From: Acidobacteriota bacterium
GTDB lineage: Bacteria; Acidobacteriota; Terriglobia; Bryobacterales; Bryobacteraceae
Length of the DNA stretch: 45,780 nt
Reading direction: 5' to 3'
Assembly: GCA_025350695.1 (NCBI GenBank)
Contig: JANXXI010000339.1
Span: 1-45,780 of the forward strand
Shown: positions 17,125 through 26,501 of the stretch, piece by piece
Layout: each line of letters starts with the position of its first letter
Numbering within the stretch: position 1 is the stretch's first letter
Translations under genes and position numbers: made by a program
The notes under the pieces: model-generated
Seen by the model: only the letters and a program-made list of their open reading frames with translations
Told to the model about the DNA's origin: nothing
Database searches by the model: none

Positions 17125-18603
17125 CTATGCGTCCAGCTTTTTCTTCAACAGATCATTCACCGTACCGGGAGCCGCCTGCCCACGGGATGCTTTCATGGCC
17201 TGTCCAACCAGGAAGCCGATCACCGCTATCTTGCCGGCTTTGTATTGCTCTACCTGTTTCGGATTGGCGGCCAATACATCATCCACGATCTTTTCAAGCG
17301 CGCCCGTATCGCTGATTTGCCGCAAGCCTTCGCGATCCATGATCGCTTGCGCTGAATCGCCCGAAGCGAACATCTTGGGAAAAATGTCCTTGGCCAGTTT
17401 GCCTGACAACTCGCCTTTGCCGATCAGCGTGACGAGCGCGCCCAGGTTTTCGGGGGAGATGGGCGATTCGCCGATGTCTTTCTCCGCAGCTTTCAACATT
17501 GCGGCCAGATCTCCCATTACCCAATTGGCGGTAATCTTGGCATCGCCCGAAGCACTGGTGGCGCGCTCGTAGTAGTCGGAAATTTCGCGTGTGGCGGTAA
17601 GAACGCCGGCATCATACTCGCTCAGACCGATCTCTTCCACGAAGCGCTTGCGCTTCACCGCTGGCAATTCCGGCATCTCACTTTTCACGCGGTCTAGCCA
17701 CGCTCGGCTAATGTGGAGCGGAACCAAATCCGGTTCGGGGAAGTACCGGTAGTCGTGCGCCTGTTCCTTGCTGCGCATACTTACCGTCTCGCCAGTTTCG
17801 GAATTGAACAGCCGCGTTTCCTGCTTAACTTTGCCGCCACCTTCGACCACGCCGATCTGGCGGCTGATTTCGTAATCGATGGCCATCTTCAAAAAGCGGA
17901 ATGAATTGACGTTCTTCACTTCCACCTTGGTACCCAACTCAGCGCCCGGCAGACGCACGGATACGTTCGCATCGCAGCGCAGGTGGCCCTTTTCCATATC
18001 GCACGTGGAGACGTCGGTGAACTGCATGGCTTGCTTAATCTCGGTCATGTACGCGTAGGCTTCGTCGGAGGAACGCATATCGGGGTCGCTAACGATTTCG
18101 ATCAGTGGCGTGCCGGAGCGGTTGAGATCGACGTAGGTGTACTTGTCGGAATCCCGGTGGCCGTCGTGCAGACTCTTGCCGGCGTCATCTTCCATGTGGG
18201 CGCGGGTCACGCCAATGCGCTTGGGGCCTGATTCGAGCATGATGTCCACATACCCTTTGCCGCAAACCGGTTCTTCAAACTGGGAAATCTGGTATCCCTT
18301 GGGGAGATCCGGATAGAAGTAGTTCTTGCGGGCGAAAACGGACTGCTCGCCGATCTCGCAATGCAACGCAAGCCCAGCGCGGATGGCAAGTTCGACGCCT
18401 TGGCGATTCAGAACGGGGAGCGCCCCTGGTAGACCCAGACAGACTGGGCAGACGTTTGAGTTGGGCGCGGCGCCGAAGCTGGTGGCGCAGCCGCAGAAGA
18501 TCTTGGTTCTGGTGGCGAGTTGAACGTGGACTTCCAAGCCGATGACGGCCTCGTACTTCGCCATCACTTCTGGGGACGGCGTTTCGAGGAAGGTTGTGGA
18601 CAT
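17125..18603 (-). CDS. gatB: Asp-tRNA(Asn)/Glu-tRNA(Gln) amidotransferase subunit B
   Basis: This 492-residue protein has the normal GatB length. YEAVIGLEVHVQL opens the family core. Zn-binding Cys pairs CGC and CPVC, the block GLPGALPVLN, YFYPDLPKGYQISQ, and VEVKNVNSF with a C-terminal YqeY-like tail-binding domain are all present. It converts misacylated Asp-tRNA(Asn) or Glu-tRNA(Gln) with GatA and GatC, which are not in this window. Start at 18603 (MSTTFLE); an in-frame ATG at 18564 is closer to the usual family start, so the true N-terminus is uncertain. Confidence 0.97.
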   Translation of the reverse strand: MSTTFLETPSPEVMAKYEAVIGLEVHVQLATRTKIFCGCATSFGAAPNSNVCPVCLGLPGALPVLNRQGVELAIRAGLALHCEIGEQSVFARKNYFYPDLPKGYQISQFEEPVCGKGYVDIMLESGPKRIGVTRAHMEDDAGKSLHDGHRDSDKYTYVDLNRSGTPLIEIVSDPDMRSSDEAYAYMTEIKQAMQFTDVSTCDMEKGHLRCDANVSVRLPGAELGTKVEVKNVNSFRFLKMAIDYEISRQIGVVEGGGKVKQETRLFNSETGETVSMRSKEQAHDYRYFPEPDLVPLHISRAWLDRVKSEMPELPAVKRKRFVEEIGLSEYDAGVLTATREISDYYERATSASGDAKITANWVMGDLAAMLKAAEKDIGESPISPENLGALVTLIGKGELSGKLAKDIFPKMFASGDSAQAIMDREGLRQISDTGALEKIVDDVLAANPKQVEQYKAGKIAVIGFLVGQAMKASRGQAAPGTVNDLLKKKLDA

Positions 18604-18684
18604 AATCTATTTTCGATGGGGGGGCGGGTGTGGCGCAAGTTTGCGTAAATTTAGACACAATCCGCCGGTGCTTCGCTGTTGCGG

Positions 18685-18705
18685 GTTTCCCGCCGCACGG
18701 GAAAC
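18685..18705. repeat. Perfect 8-bp inverted repeat upstream of gatB
   Basis: GTTTCCCG and CGGGAAAC flank a CCGCA loop. It lies about 80 nt upstream of the gatB start on the opposite side of its promoter region. It may be a REP-like hairpin or an operator. Confidence 0.4.
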
Positions 18706-19216
18706 GCCTAGGGATGGGTGCGTCGACGTGGATGGCGGCCAATGACGGGAGCGGGATTAGAGGGGCTTTGTTGAAATTGTGGTTTGGGGGGTAGAGAAGT
18801 TTTCTGGATTCTCGGCACTTCATTATTGGACGCCGAGGAGTGACTTTTTCATCTTGCTTCATGAAGTCGGTGCTGAGCCTAACCCAAGATGTTCACCCCC
18901 TAACCGACTTTAAGCGGAATACCACTAGAGGGCTCCGCATCGTTAATGAATCTTTTAAGAAGCTATGAGAGTGGGTGTCGAGGGCAATTGTCCACGTTCG
19001 GCCGGAGAGATTCTCGTGGTTGGTGGTGCCGTAGCGCCTGCAAATCCAGGACAAGGCGAAGCCGGTCTTCACGCCAGGGCAATGGCATCCAAAGGGTCGC
19101 CCGAAGGGCGTTCCCACAACAAACATATTTCTAACTCCCGCCTTCACAATCACTTACCGGATGCCGCAGCCGCAACCCCTTGCACCCGCCTGCTACGCTT
19201 TTACCCAGAGAGATAA

Positions 19217-19230
19217 ATTCTGCGCAGAAT
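19217..19230. promoter_or_regulatory. Perfect 14-bp palindrome, operator-like
   Basis: ATTCTGCGCAGAAT reads the same on both strands and is followed 15 nt later by another hairpin. A perfect palindrome of this size suits a dimeric regulator, but no gene with a clear start follows within 450 nt. Confidence 0.35.
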
Positions 19231-19244
19231 GCTCTTTTTGAAGC

Positions 19245-19262
19245 GCTCCCCGCAAGGGGAGC
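19245..19262. repeat. 7-bp hairpin with GCAA tetraloop
   Basis: GCTCCCC, loop GCAA, GGGGAGC. The GNRA tetraloop suggests a stable RNA hairpin if transcribed. There is no T-tract on either side, so it is not a standard terminator. Confidence 0.4.
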
Positions 19263-19734
19263 CAGCCCTCGTATCGATTCGAGAAGCTAAAAAAACGTGG
19301 TTGGTGGGACCGGTAAAACGGAATACTCGAAAGCAGCCCTCTTGGTTAGATTTGGCCAGGGAGGTTGTGCCTGTAAAGCAGGCGAAGTTGCTGGGCGGCA
19401 GCGAAAACGGGTGAAGCGAAACCGGTTCCATCAATTTGAAAAGTGGAAAGACTCACGCCCCCCGCCGAAGTGTGTCTAAACAGAAATCACCCCAAGTTTG
19501 GGATAATTCAGGCTGAGTTAGAGGGATGCCTCCCCAGATGTTCGAGGCCGCCGCAAGCGGCAATTGGCACGAAAATTGTATCCCGCGAAACTGTCCGGCC
19601 ATCCGCAAGAAAGTGCGGAAGGAAGGCAGAAAACGATGAGGTGCGTTGACCGCGTGGCCATTCCCGCAAGAGGCTCTTCTGGCTGTGCTTCGTGTAACGG
19701 GTCAAGAAGAAGATTAAAGCGATATACTAACCGC

Positions 19735-20229
19735 ATGTTCAGAACCATGCGTCTATTGTCTTTGTCGCTCATGGCGGCAGTTTGTGCTTTTTCCCAACCC
19801 AAGCCGCTTGAACTCAAGTGGAATGAATTGGCCGGCACTATCGTCGGCCACCCTGTCGAAGTGACTCTTCCGGACGGAGCCAGAATCAAGGGCGAAGCCG
19901 CATACGTCAGAGATACCGAACTGGTCGTTGATGTAACCAACACGTCGGACCGCGTCAAGCATCCAAAAGGTAATGCGACCATTCCTCGTGAATCCGTCAC
20001 GACTCTGAAGGTCGAGCGTGGCCGCGGTTCCTGGGGTCGAGGGTTGGGCACGACCATCGGAGTACTCACCGGCTTGACGTTAGGGGGCTACACGGGGGGA
20101 ACAGCCAGTGACTCGGCTGCCGTCGTCATCCCAATCTTTCTCGGCATTGCAACGGGGACTTCAGTACTCGGATACAAACTGGGCCGGGAGATAGATAAAA
20201 AAATGACAGTCATTAAGGTGATCCCATAA
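19735..20229 (+). CDS. Secreted protein with glycine-rich hydrophobic C-terminal segment
   Basis: This is a 164-residue protein starting at ATG 19735; the open frame upstream to 19564 has no signal-like or conserved character. Residues 1-23 are a Sec signal ending near FSQP. The mature part has a small beta-domain (GHPVEVTLPDGARIKGEAAY) of a kind seen in acidobacterial envelope proteins. A Gly/Thr-rich hydrophobic stretch (about 104-140) then resembles a glycine-zipper membrane segment. Function unknown. Confidence 0.68.
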   Translation: MFRTMRLLSLSLMAAVCAFSQPKPLELKWNELAGTIVGHPVEVTLPDGARIKGEAAYVRDTELVVDVTNTSDRVKHPKGNATIPRESVTTLKVERGRGSWGRGLGTTIGVLTGLTLGGYTGGTASDSAAVVIPIFLGIATGTSVLGYKLGREIDKKMTVIKVIP

Positions 20230-20307
20230 TAGCTGAAAGCTCCTATTGTTTCGATGTCGAACGGGCCACGGATCCTGAGATTTGCGGGATACTGAAGTTT
20301 CCCACGA

Positions 20308-22470
20308 ATGGCATCCCACTGGCTTTATCTCCTCTTTTTCATTTCAGGCTTTCCCGCGCTGCTGTACCAAGTTGTCTGGCAACGCACGCTGTTCTCTATC
20401 TTCGGCGTCAACATTGAATCGGTGACCGTTGTTGTGACGGCATTTATGCTGGGGCTCGGCCTGGGCAGCATGTTGGGCGGGTGGCTGTCTACGCGGTCTT
20501 GGATCAACCGGCTTGCGATGTTCGGCGTGGTGGAACTGGGGATCGCCGCATTTGGAGTCATTTCGCTGCCGCTCTTTCGCTTGGTAGCGGGATTCACGGC
20601 GGGCGCTGGAGCGCCGGCCACCTTCCTGATCACCTTCGCGTTGATCCTCTTTCCCACCATTTTGATGGGAGCTACGTTGCCTGTGTTGACTGCGGAATTG
20701 GTGCTGCGATCAGACAATGTTGGACGGTCGGTAGGCATGTTATATTTCGCAAACACGTTGGGGTCGTCTGTCGCTTGCTTTGCGGCGGCGCTCTATACGA
20801 TGCCGCTGCTGGGGATGTCGGGCTCCGTTTATCTGGCGGCGGGGTTGAACGCTTCGGTTGGGTTGGCTGTGTTGTTACTTCGCGGCAAACCGGTAATTGA
20901 CGGCCATGTGCGATCCATTGACGAAGATTCTACGGCCAGCGTAGCCAAGTTGCCGTTCGCGGCGGGCATGATGCTGGCGGCTATGGCTGGGTTTGTTTCG
21001 CTGGGCTACGAAATCGTCTGGTACCGTGTTTATTCGTTCGTTACGGGAGGAAGCCCGCGTTGTTTCTCCTTCGTGCTGGGAGCATTCCTTGGCGGCATTG
21101 CTCTTGGGTCGCTGTGGTCGCGCAGGTTGTGCCAAAAGCGGGAACACTTGCTGAACGTCGTTGCGGCGTTGGTGCTTTTTTCCACATTGCTTAGCTTCGC
21201 CGTAGCGTCACTACTTTCGTATGCCGCACTGCTAGGAATATCCTACGAGTTCACGCTGCCGCTGGTGGCATTGGCGGCGGGCGCGTTGGGCGCGGTGTTT
21301 CCGTTGGTAAGCCACCTCACCGTGTCTTCCGATTCACGGGCTGGAGCTAGACTTAGTTACCTGTACCTGAGTAACATCATTGCATCCGCCGCTGGCAGTT
21401 ACTTGATGGGGTTCGTTCTGATGGACCTGTGGCCGCTTTGGAAGATTTCCCTGTTCCTGGCGTTCCTTGGATTGGGGACAGCGGCATTGATTCTCGTTTT
21501 GGGGCAACAGCGCGGTTGGCGGCTAAAGTTGATCCAAATGGCGGCTGTGGCGGGGTTGTCTTTGTTGGGTGGTGGCGGACTATACGACGGGCTCTACGAG
21601 CGGCTTCAGTTCAAGGACGAATACGAGCCAAGCGATCGGTTCGTTGATATCGTAGAGACCCGCAGTGGCGTGGTGACGACGGACAAAGAGCAGCGTATCT
21701 ACGGCGGCGGCGCTCGGGACGGCGTTTTGCGTACGGACTTGCTCACGTCTGACTCCGTGATCCGGCCATTTTCGCTTAGTTATCTGCATCCGGCGCCGAA
21801 GCAGGTGCTGCTGATTGGAATCGCAGGCGGGGCTTGGTCACAAATCGTGGGCAATCACCCACAACTCGAAAACGCCGTGGCTGTGGAGCTCAATCCCGGC
21901 TATTTGCAGGTTATTGCCCGCTATGCGAGCGTCGCGCCGCTGTTGCGGAATCCGAAGTTGCAGGTAGTGGTTGACGATGGACGCCGCTGGATGCTGGCCA
22001 ATCGCGAACGCAAGTTTGATGCGATATTAATGGATACAACCCAGCATTGGCGCGCCCATGCGACTAACTTACTTTCGATGGAGATGTTGACGCTGGCCCG
22101 TTCGATGCTGAAGCCGGGTGGAATTCTTTATTACAACACCACTTACTCCGACGAGGCTCAAGTTACTGGCATCACCGTGTTCCCCTATGCTCTCCGATTC
22201 GGTCCGTTCCTGGCGGTGAGTGATACGCCCCTGCAGTTGGACGAAGCCCGATGGCGGAAGATGCTGCTCGAATATCGGTTGGATGGCAAACCGGTGCTTG
22301 AGGGTCCGGAAGGGCAAAGGCGCATGGATCAGGTGGCGGCGTATTTTCGCACGGAGGATAATACCGGCTCGGAACACTTTGCCGTCGAGGGAATTGAAAG
22401 CATCGGGAAGCGCACGAAGGGTGCCAGGGTAATCACCGACGACAACATGGCGTCCGAATGGCGCCGGTAG
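20308..22470 (+). CDS. Multi-spanning membrane protein fused to a spermidine-synthase-like domain
   Basis: This is a 720-residue protein. About residues 1-430 contain ten or more hydrophobic helices of the MFS-like type often fused to polyamine synthase domains; it opens FFISGFPALLYQVVWQRTLF. About residues 490-650 form a Rossmann methyltransferase-like fold: VLLIGIAGG (AdoMet-binding Gly loop), AVELNPGYLQV, VVVDDGRRWM and DAILMDTTQ. True spermidine synthases use decarboxylated AdoMet, and these membrane fusions are mostly uncharacterised. The function of this one is therefore open. The small secreted gene downstream may be coexpressed. Confidence 0.85.
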   Translation: MASHWLYLLFFISGFPALLYQVVWQRTLFSIFGVNIESVTVVVTAFMLGLGLGSMLGGWLSTRSWINRLAMFGVVELGIAAFGVISLPLFRLVAGFTAGAGAPATFLITFALILFPTILMGATLPVLTAELVLRSDNVGRSVGMLYFANTLGSSVACFAAALYTMPLLGMSGSVYLAAGLNASVGLAVLLLRGKPVIDGHVRSIDEDSTASVAKLPFAAGMMLAAMAGFVSLGYEIVWYRVYSFVTGGSPRCFSFVLGAFLGGIALGSLWSRRLCQKREHLLNVVAALVLFSTLLSFAVASLLSYAALLGISYEFTLPLVALAAGALGAVFPLVSHLTVSSDSRAGARLSYLYLSNIIASAAGSYLMGFVLMDLWPLWKISLFLAFLGLGTAALILVLGQQRGWRLKLIQMAAVAGLSLLGGGGLYDGLYERLQFKDEYEPSDRFVDIVETRSGVVTTDKEQRIYGGGARDGVLRTDLLTSDSVIRPFSLSYLHPAPKQVLLIGIAGGAWSQIVGNHPQLENAVAVELNPGYLQVIARYASVAPLLRNPKLQVVVDDGRRWMLANRERKFDAILMDTTQHWRAHATNLLSMEMLTLARSMLKPGGILYYNTTYSDEAQVTGITVFPYALRFGPFLAVSDTPLQLDEARWRKMLLEYRLDGKPVLEGPEGQRRMDQVAAYFRTEDNTGSEHFAVEGIESIGKRTKGARVITDDNMASEWRR

Positions 22471-22497
22471 ATGATAAGATGCAAACAGGAGGCTAGT

Positions 22498-22848
22498 ATG
22501 CGTTTCTGTTTGCTTCTCCTCTTCGGATCCCTGGCCAGTTTCGGACAAGAATCAACGAATGCGGTTTCAAGACCTCGGAATTTCAGTCTTACCCAAAGCC
22601 CTGCGCCGAAATTCAGGTTAGGTAGCCCGTACGCGAGGTTCCTAAATCACCCGGCGGCGCCGGTTGCTCCCTTCGCCGAGCGCGAAGCGACCGAATCCAT
22701 CCCAACCGGAGTAGGCCCAATGTGTGGGCATATCTTGATCCATCGGCCCAGAAACAACGGCTTCATAAAAACTGTGCCGCTGCCCGACAAGTTGGAGGAG
22801 ATGCCTGAAGTGAAGCCCCTTCCGCTCTGTCCGGCGGACCTTCGATAG
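22498..22848 (+). CDS. Small secreted proline-rich protein, unknown function
   Basis: This 116-residue protein starts at ATG 22498 (MRFCLLLLFGSLASFG), chosen for CAGGAGG 6 nt upstream. The signal is followed by a Pro-rich, apparently disordered sequence with two Cys (one in GPMCGHI, one near the C-terminus). It starts 27 nt after the spermidine-synthase-like gene. Its end converges on obg with 2 nt between the stops. Confidence 0.65.
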   Translation: MRFCLLLLFGSLASFGQESTNAVSRPRNFSLTQSPAPKFRLGSPYARFLNHPAAPVAPFAEREATESIPTGVGPMCGHILIHRPRNNGFIKTVPLPDKLEEMPEVKPLPLCPADLR

Positions 22849-22850
22849 CC

Positions 22851-23870
22851 CTAGCCGACAACCGTCGGCTTGCTTTCTTCGGGCATGATCCGTTCGGCCA
22901 TGGCATGCTTCAATTCTTCCAGACCCTCGCCAGTCACGGCCGAGATTTGAAAGAAAGGCAACTTGCGGCGCGCCGCCGCGGTCTTCAGCGCCTTCAAGCG
23001 CTTAGGGTCCTGGGCAGAATCCATCTTAGTCGCAACCACAATCATTGATTTCGCCGCCAGATCTTCGTTGAAGCTTGCAAGTTCATTCAAAATTACTTTG
23101 AAGTCATTGACCGGATCGCGTCCGCTAGATTCGGAAACATCGACAAGATGAACTAGAAGTTTAGTGCGCTCAATGTGCTTCAGGAACTGCACGCCTAACC
23201 CGTGCCCTTCGCTTGCGCCCTCGATTAAGCCAGGGATATCGGCCACAACAAAGCTTCGATTATGGGGAAGCGGCACCACGCCCAGGTTGGGTTCAAGAGT
23301 AGTGAAAGGGTAATCGGCAATCTTGGGCTTCGCGGCAGAGATGCGAGAGATCAACGTCGACTTTCCGGCATTGGGAAAACCAACCAACCCTACATCGGCC
23401 AGCAGCTTCAACTCAAGGCGCAGTTTTCGTTCTTCACCCGGGAAGCCTTCCTCATGTTCGGTTGGGGCCTGGTGACGTGAATTGACGAAACGGGCATTGC
23501 CCCGACCGCCCCGACCACCTCTCACTACTGTTATTCGATCATTGGGAGTGGTGAAATCGTGCAGCAGTTCCCCGGTTTCGTGATCGTAAACAACCGTGCC
23601 GACAGGCACTTGCACTTCGATTGACTTGCCGTTAAAACCAGTACAATTGGAGCCCAGACCGTGCTGCCCGCGTTGCGCTTTATGCTCAGGGTTGAAACGG
23701 AGGTGCAACAGGGTGTTGTGGTGCACGGAACTAACGAGGTCAACAGCGCCGCCATGCCCGCCATCGCCACCGGAGGGTCCACCGCGTGGCACAAATTTCT
23801 CCCGGCGGAAAGCCAGGCAGCCATTTCCGCCGTCGCCCGCTTTGACCAGGATTCTTACTTCATCGATCAT
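22851..23870 (-). CDS. obg: GTPase Obg/CgtA, ribosome assembly
   Basis: This 339-residue protein has the N-terminal Gly-rich Obg fold (about 1-158, with [12 protein letters not shown] and [11 protein letters not shown]). The G domain follows with P-loop GFPNAGKS (164-171), the G3 motif [12 protein letters not shown] and the base-specificity motif TKMD. It binds the 50S subunit late in assembly. It lacks the optional OCT domain. It follows rplU and rpmA as in most bacteria. Confidence 0.98.
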   Translation of the reverse strand: MIDEVRILVKAGDGGNGCLAFRREKFVPRGGPSGGDGGHGGAVDLVSSVHHNTLLHLRFNPEHKAQRGQHGLGSNCTGFNGKSIEVQVPVGTVVYDHETGELLHDFTTPNDRITVVRGGRGGRGNARFVNSRHQAPTEHEEGFPGEERKLRLELKLLADVGLVGFPNAGKSTLISRISAAKPKIADYPFTTLEPNLGVVPLPHNRSFVVADIPGLIEGASEGHGLGVQFLKHIERTKLLVHLVDVSESSGRDPVNDFKVILNELASFNEDLAAKSMIVVATKMDSAQDPKRLKALKTAAARRKLPFFQISAVTGEGLEELKHAMAERIMPEESKPTVVG

Positions 23871-23898
23871 GACTTTTGGGGAACTCCATAATACAGAA

Positions 23899-23923
23899 AG
23901 CCGCCCGGAGTGAGCGGGCGGCT
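23899..23923 (-). terminator. GC-rich hairpin between rpmA and obg
   Basis: A perfect 9-bp stem (AGCCGCCCG and CGGGCGGCT) with a 7-nt loop lies between the rpmA stop and the obg start. Read on the minus strand it is followed by TTTCTGTATT, a poor T-tract. It probably reduces rather than stops read-through into obg. Confidence 0.5.
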
Positions 23924-23948
23924 CGTTGGTGAGACTTCGGGATAGCGG

Positions 23949-24215
23949 TTAGTTGTTGGTGATATGAGGATGAACCACAACGAACTTGCCCAGGCGGCCG
24001 CGATCACGGAATTCAACCGTGCCCGTGACGCAGGCGAACAAAGTATCGTCCTTACCAATGCCACAGTTTTCGCCAGCCTTATAACGGGTACCGCGCTGCC
24101 GGACAATGATCGACCCGCCGGGGATCAATTGACCGCCAAAAACTTTAATACCCAGCCGCTGCGCATTTGAATCGCGGCCGTTCTTTGAGGATCCTAGTCC
24201 TTTTTTATGTGCCAT
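23949..24215 (-). CDS. rpmA: 50S ribosomal protein L27
   Basis: This 88-residue protein begins [16 protein letters not shown], the standard L27 N-terminus without the cleaved extension seen in Firmicutes. [20 protein letters not shown] and GTRYKAG follow. It lies 9 nt after rplU in the rplU-rpmA-obg operon. Confidence 0.98.
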   Translation of the reverse strand: MAHKKGLGSSKNGRDSNAQRLGIKVFGGQLIPGGSIIVRQRGTRYKAGENCGIGKDDTLFACVTGTVEFRDRGRLGKFVVVHPHITNN

Positions 24216-24224
24216 AAAAAATCC

Positions 24225-24536
24225 TTACGCCTGAATGGCGCCAATCTCCACTTCGGTGAAATTTTGGCGATGGCCAATGGTGCGCTTATACTGCTTTTTG
24301 CGCTTAAATTTGAACACGATGACTTTCTCGCCACGGTCCTGGGTCTTAATCTTGCCAGTAACCTTAGCCGCGGCAGTGTCCTTGCCGAGGGTCATGTGTC
24401 CCGCATCGTCAACAATGGCCAGCACGTTGCTGAACTCAACGGAGGAGCCGGGTTCGCCGGGAAGTGTTTCCACTTTCAATTTTTGGCCTGGGGCGACGCG
24501 ATATTGCTTTCCACCCGTTACAATCACTGCGTACAT
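24225..24536 (-). CDS. rplU: 50S ribosomal protein L21
   Basis: This is a 103-residue protein. It begins MYAVIVTGGKQYRVAPGQK and shows the L21 family blocks VEFSNVLAIVDDA and KRKKQYKRTIGHRQ with the final FTEVEIGAI. It is the first gene of the operon with rpmA and obg. The leader upstream (24537-24660) probably holds the promoter. Confidence 0.98.
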   Translation of the reverse strand: MYAVIVTGGKQYRVAPGQKLKVETLPGEPGSSVEFSNVLAIVDDAGHMTLGKDTAAAKVTGKIKTQDRGEKVIVFKFKRKKQYKRTIGHRQNFTEVEIGAIQA

Positions 24537-24884
24537 AAGCTTTTTTGAACCTTAATGAAAATTCAATGGGGATGATACTAGAGGAAGCAATCGCTTCGTG
24601 GCTGCACAACCCGACTGTGGTATCCAGGAGGGATACCTCGAATTTCCATGATACTAGGTTTTGGGTCGAGGCGCAACGTCCTGAATTATTCCAACCGGGA
24701 ATGGCCCATTGAGCTAAGCGAAACGCCTACGACAACGAAGACTCGGGCGCCGGAAGGTCTCTCCGACTGGGCGGTGAACTGCCAGCACTCAGCCAAATTA
24801 ATGGGGTTTTTCGTCACAGCTGCCTGGCGCCTGCGTGGTTGCCTTTTTTCCATTGAGTGGGCGAAAAAGCCGCTGAAATAGCTT
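24537..24884. other. rplU upstream region, no gene
   Basis: About 350 nt without a supported ORF. It contains a 7-bp hairpin (GGTATCC, loop AGGAG, GGATACC, 24619-24637) and two copies of ATGATACTAG (24572-24581 and 24648-24657), 76 nt apart. These could mark tandem promoters or a regulatory leader for the ribosomal protein operon. Confidence 0.4.
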
Positions 24885-24915
24885 GCGGCCCGGCAGCACA
24901 ACGCTACCGGGCCGC
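24885..24915 (-). terminator. Hairpin after the TonB receptor remnant
   Basis: A perfect 9-bp stem (GCGGCCCGG and CCGGGCCGC) with a 13-nt loop lies 17 nt beyond the stop of the receptor fragment on the minus strand. T-rich sequence (TATTT, later TTTTT) follows at a distance. It is probably the transcription end of the original receptor gene. Confidence 0.5.
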
Positions 24916-24932
24916 AGGGGTTACTATCGGTC

Positions 24933-26501
24933 TTAGAAGCGGAAGCGCAGGGTCAGGGACGCATGACGCGCCTGAACCTGAGCTCCCGTAATTTGTCCAA
25001 ACAAGTTGTTGGTGTTTGCCCCCCCAGCAGTGCAGAATCCATTTACGGCCGCACAATTAATTGACAAACCAGTATTTGGATTGCTTGGGTTGAAGTGGTT
25101 GAACAGATTGTAAGCTTCAGCCTTGAAGCTCAAAATCTTTGGCCGTTCGTTGCTCGACAGATTGATGTCCTTCTGGATTCCGAGGTCAATGTTCTGAACG
25201 CCCGGTCCATAGGTCAATGTTGGTGGAGTGTTGCCTATGCCGAAGGATGTAGCCGATGGCAGTGCGAAACTCGCGGGATTGAAGGGGTACCATAGCCGTG
25301 GATCGGCGTTTGATCCGACCGAAGCAGGAGTCGCTCCTTCGGCCAAGAAAAGGGGACCACTCATCTGGCAGCGGAACGGGAAACCGCCAGTTGGCGTGCC
25401 GGTCCAGTAGCCGGGAGGCGCTCCGTTGGCGCTGCAGCCGATAGTCATCGCCGAGCCGTAAAAGAAAGTTCCAACGCCCGAAAGATGCCAGCCATTGAAG
25501 ATCTGACGGCTTACAACGTTATCCCAATACTTGGCCGCGCTCGGGATATCGTAACCCCAGTTGACGTTGACCGCATGCGGGCGATTACCCGTAACGTTCT
25601 TCAACAGATTATCGTTCACCCATTGGTTACGGTTGTAGGTGATGGTCTTCGACCAAGTATAGTTTCCACCAAATTGAAAGTGCCGAGAGAACCGGCGGTT
25701 GAACGACATCTGCAAGGCGTTGTAGTTGGATGCGCCGTCCTGCGTGTAGGTCTGGATCGCTCCCCAACCGCGATAGCCGCCTGCCAGGGAGCGGATCAGA
25801 TTCGTGGAATAAAATCCGCCTGTGCCGCCGTTAGCGCTGGTTGGATCAAGGTACTTCTTCACCGCGCCATCGGTTGGGTTCCAAATGGTATAGGGCTTCA
25901 CAGCGTTGAAGTCGATACGGCCCTGGTTGAATTGGTTGTGCGCCACATTACCAACGTAGGTAACATCCATTACCCAACCTTTGCCCAGATCCTGTTGAAT
26001 ACCGAAGGTCCAGTCGTAGGTTGAAGGAGGCTTAACGTCAAGCGATCCGCCAGTGGTGGCCTGCGGCGTATAGACTACCGACGAACCAATCAGACTGTTG
26101 ATGTTGGTGTTAAGAATGATAGGCGCGACGTAATTGGGAGGAGCAGCGATTGGGCCGGTTCCCGCACCAGTGGCCCCAATAGTGTCTACGCCGAATGCAC
26201 GGCCGTAGAAGATACCGAAGCCAGTACGAAGAGCCGTTTTACCGTTGCCAAAAACGTCATAGGCCAAACCAATACGCGGTCCAATCTTGACGTTGGGGTC
26301 ATTGAATAGTTGTTCCTTCTTCTGCAAGATGCCGGAAAAGGGCAGGCCATTTGCCGGGAACGAACCTGGATCGAACGTGCCTTGCTGCGCGTAGGGGAAC
26401 ACTTTGCCGTTGGCTGGATTGATTGAAGCTTTATTAGCCGTCGGGCAGCTTGCGGTGGCCGATACCGCAACAGTGCAATGAGGATACAGCAGTTGCCCTG
26501 C
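24933..26501 (-). pseudogene. TonB-dependent receptor (Oar-like), beta-barrel fragment lacking its N-terminus
   Basis: The frame encodes about 520 residues of an outer-membrane beta-barrel: the segment FGNGKTALRTGFGIFYGRAF, repeated aromatic strands (SFNRRFSRHFQFGGNYTWSK), IFNGWHLSGVGTFF, and the terminal ASLTLRFRF ending in Phe. Acidobacterial receptors of this kind normally run to ~1000 residues or more, with a carboxypeptidase-regulatory-like domain and a plug. Here everything before the mid-barrel is missing, and the frame opens from a TAA at 26502-26504. Immediately upstream the DNA becomes a dipeptidase fragment, so the gene was cut by a rearrangement. A GTG at 26402 could serve as a start, but the product would not be a functional receptor. 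Confidence 0.75.

Larger units (their letters stand above)
18604..19734. other. 1.1-kb region without a convincing gene
   Basis: Several frames up to 60-86 codons exist on both strands, but none has a Shine-Dalgarno plus plausible protein composition. I could not recognise a family in any. The region holds several perfect hairpins or palindromes (18685-18705, 19098-19110, 19217-19230, 19245-19262). It may contain decayed genes or small structured elements. A TATACT box about 10 nt before ATG 19735 may be part of the promoter of the next gene. Confidence 0.5.

Noticed and set aside
18893-19153. 86-codon minus-strand frame in the gene-poor gap
   Set aside because: No Shine-Dalgarno and no recognisable family. 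It overlaps a frame of similar length on the other strand, and neither looks coding.
19564-19734. N-terminal extension of the secreted protein at 19735
   Set aside because: The extra 57 residues are Arg/Gly/Ser-rich without conservation cues, and the signal peptide starts at 19735.
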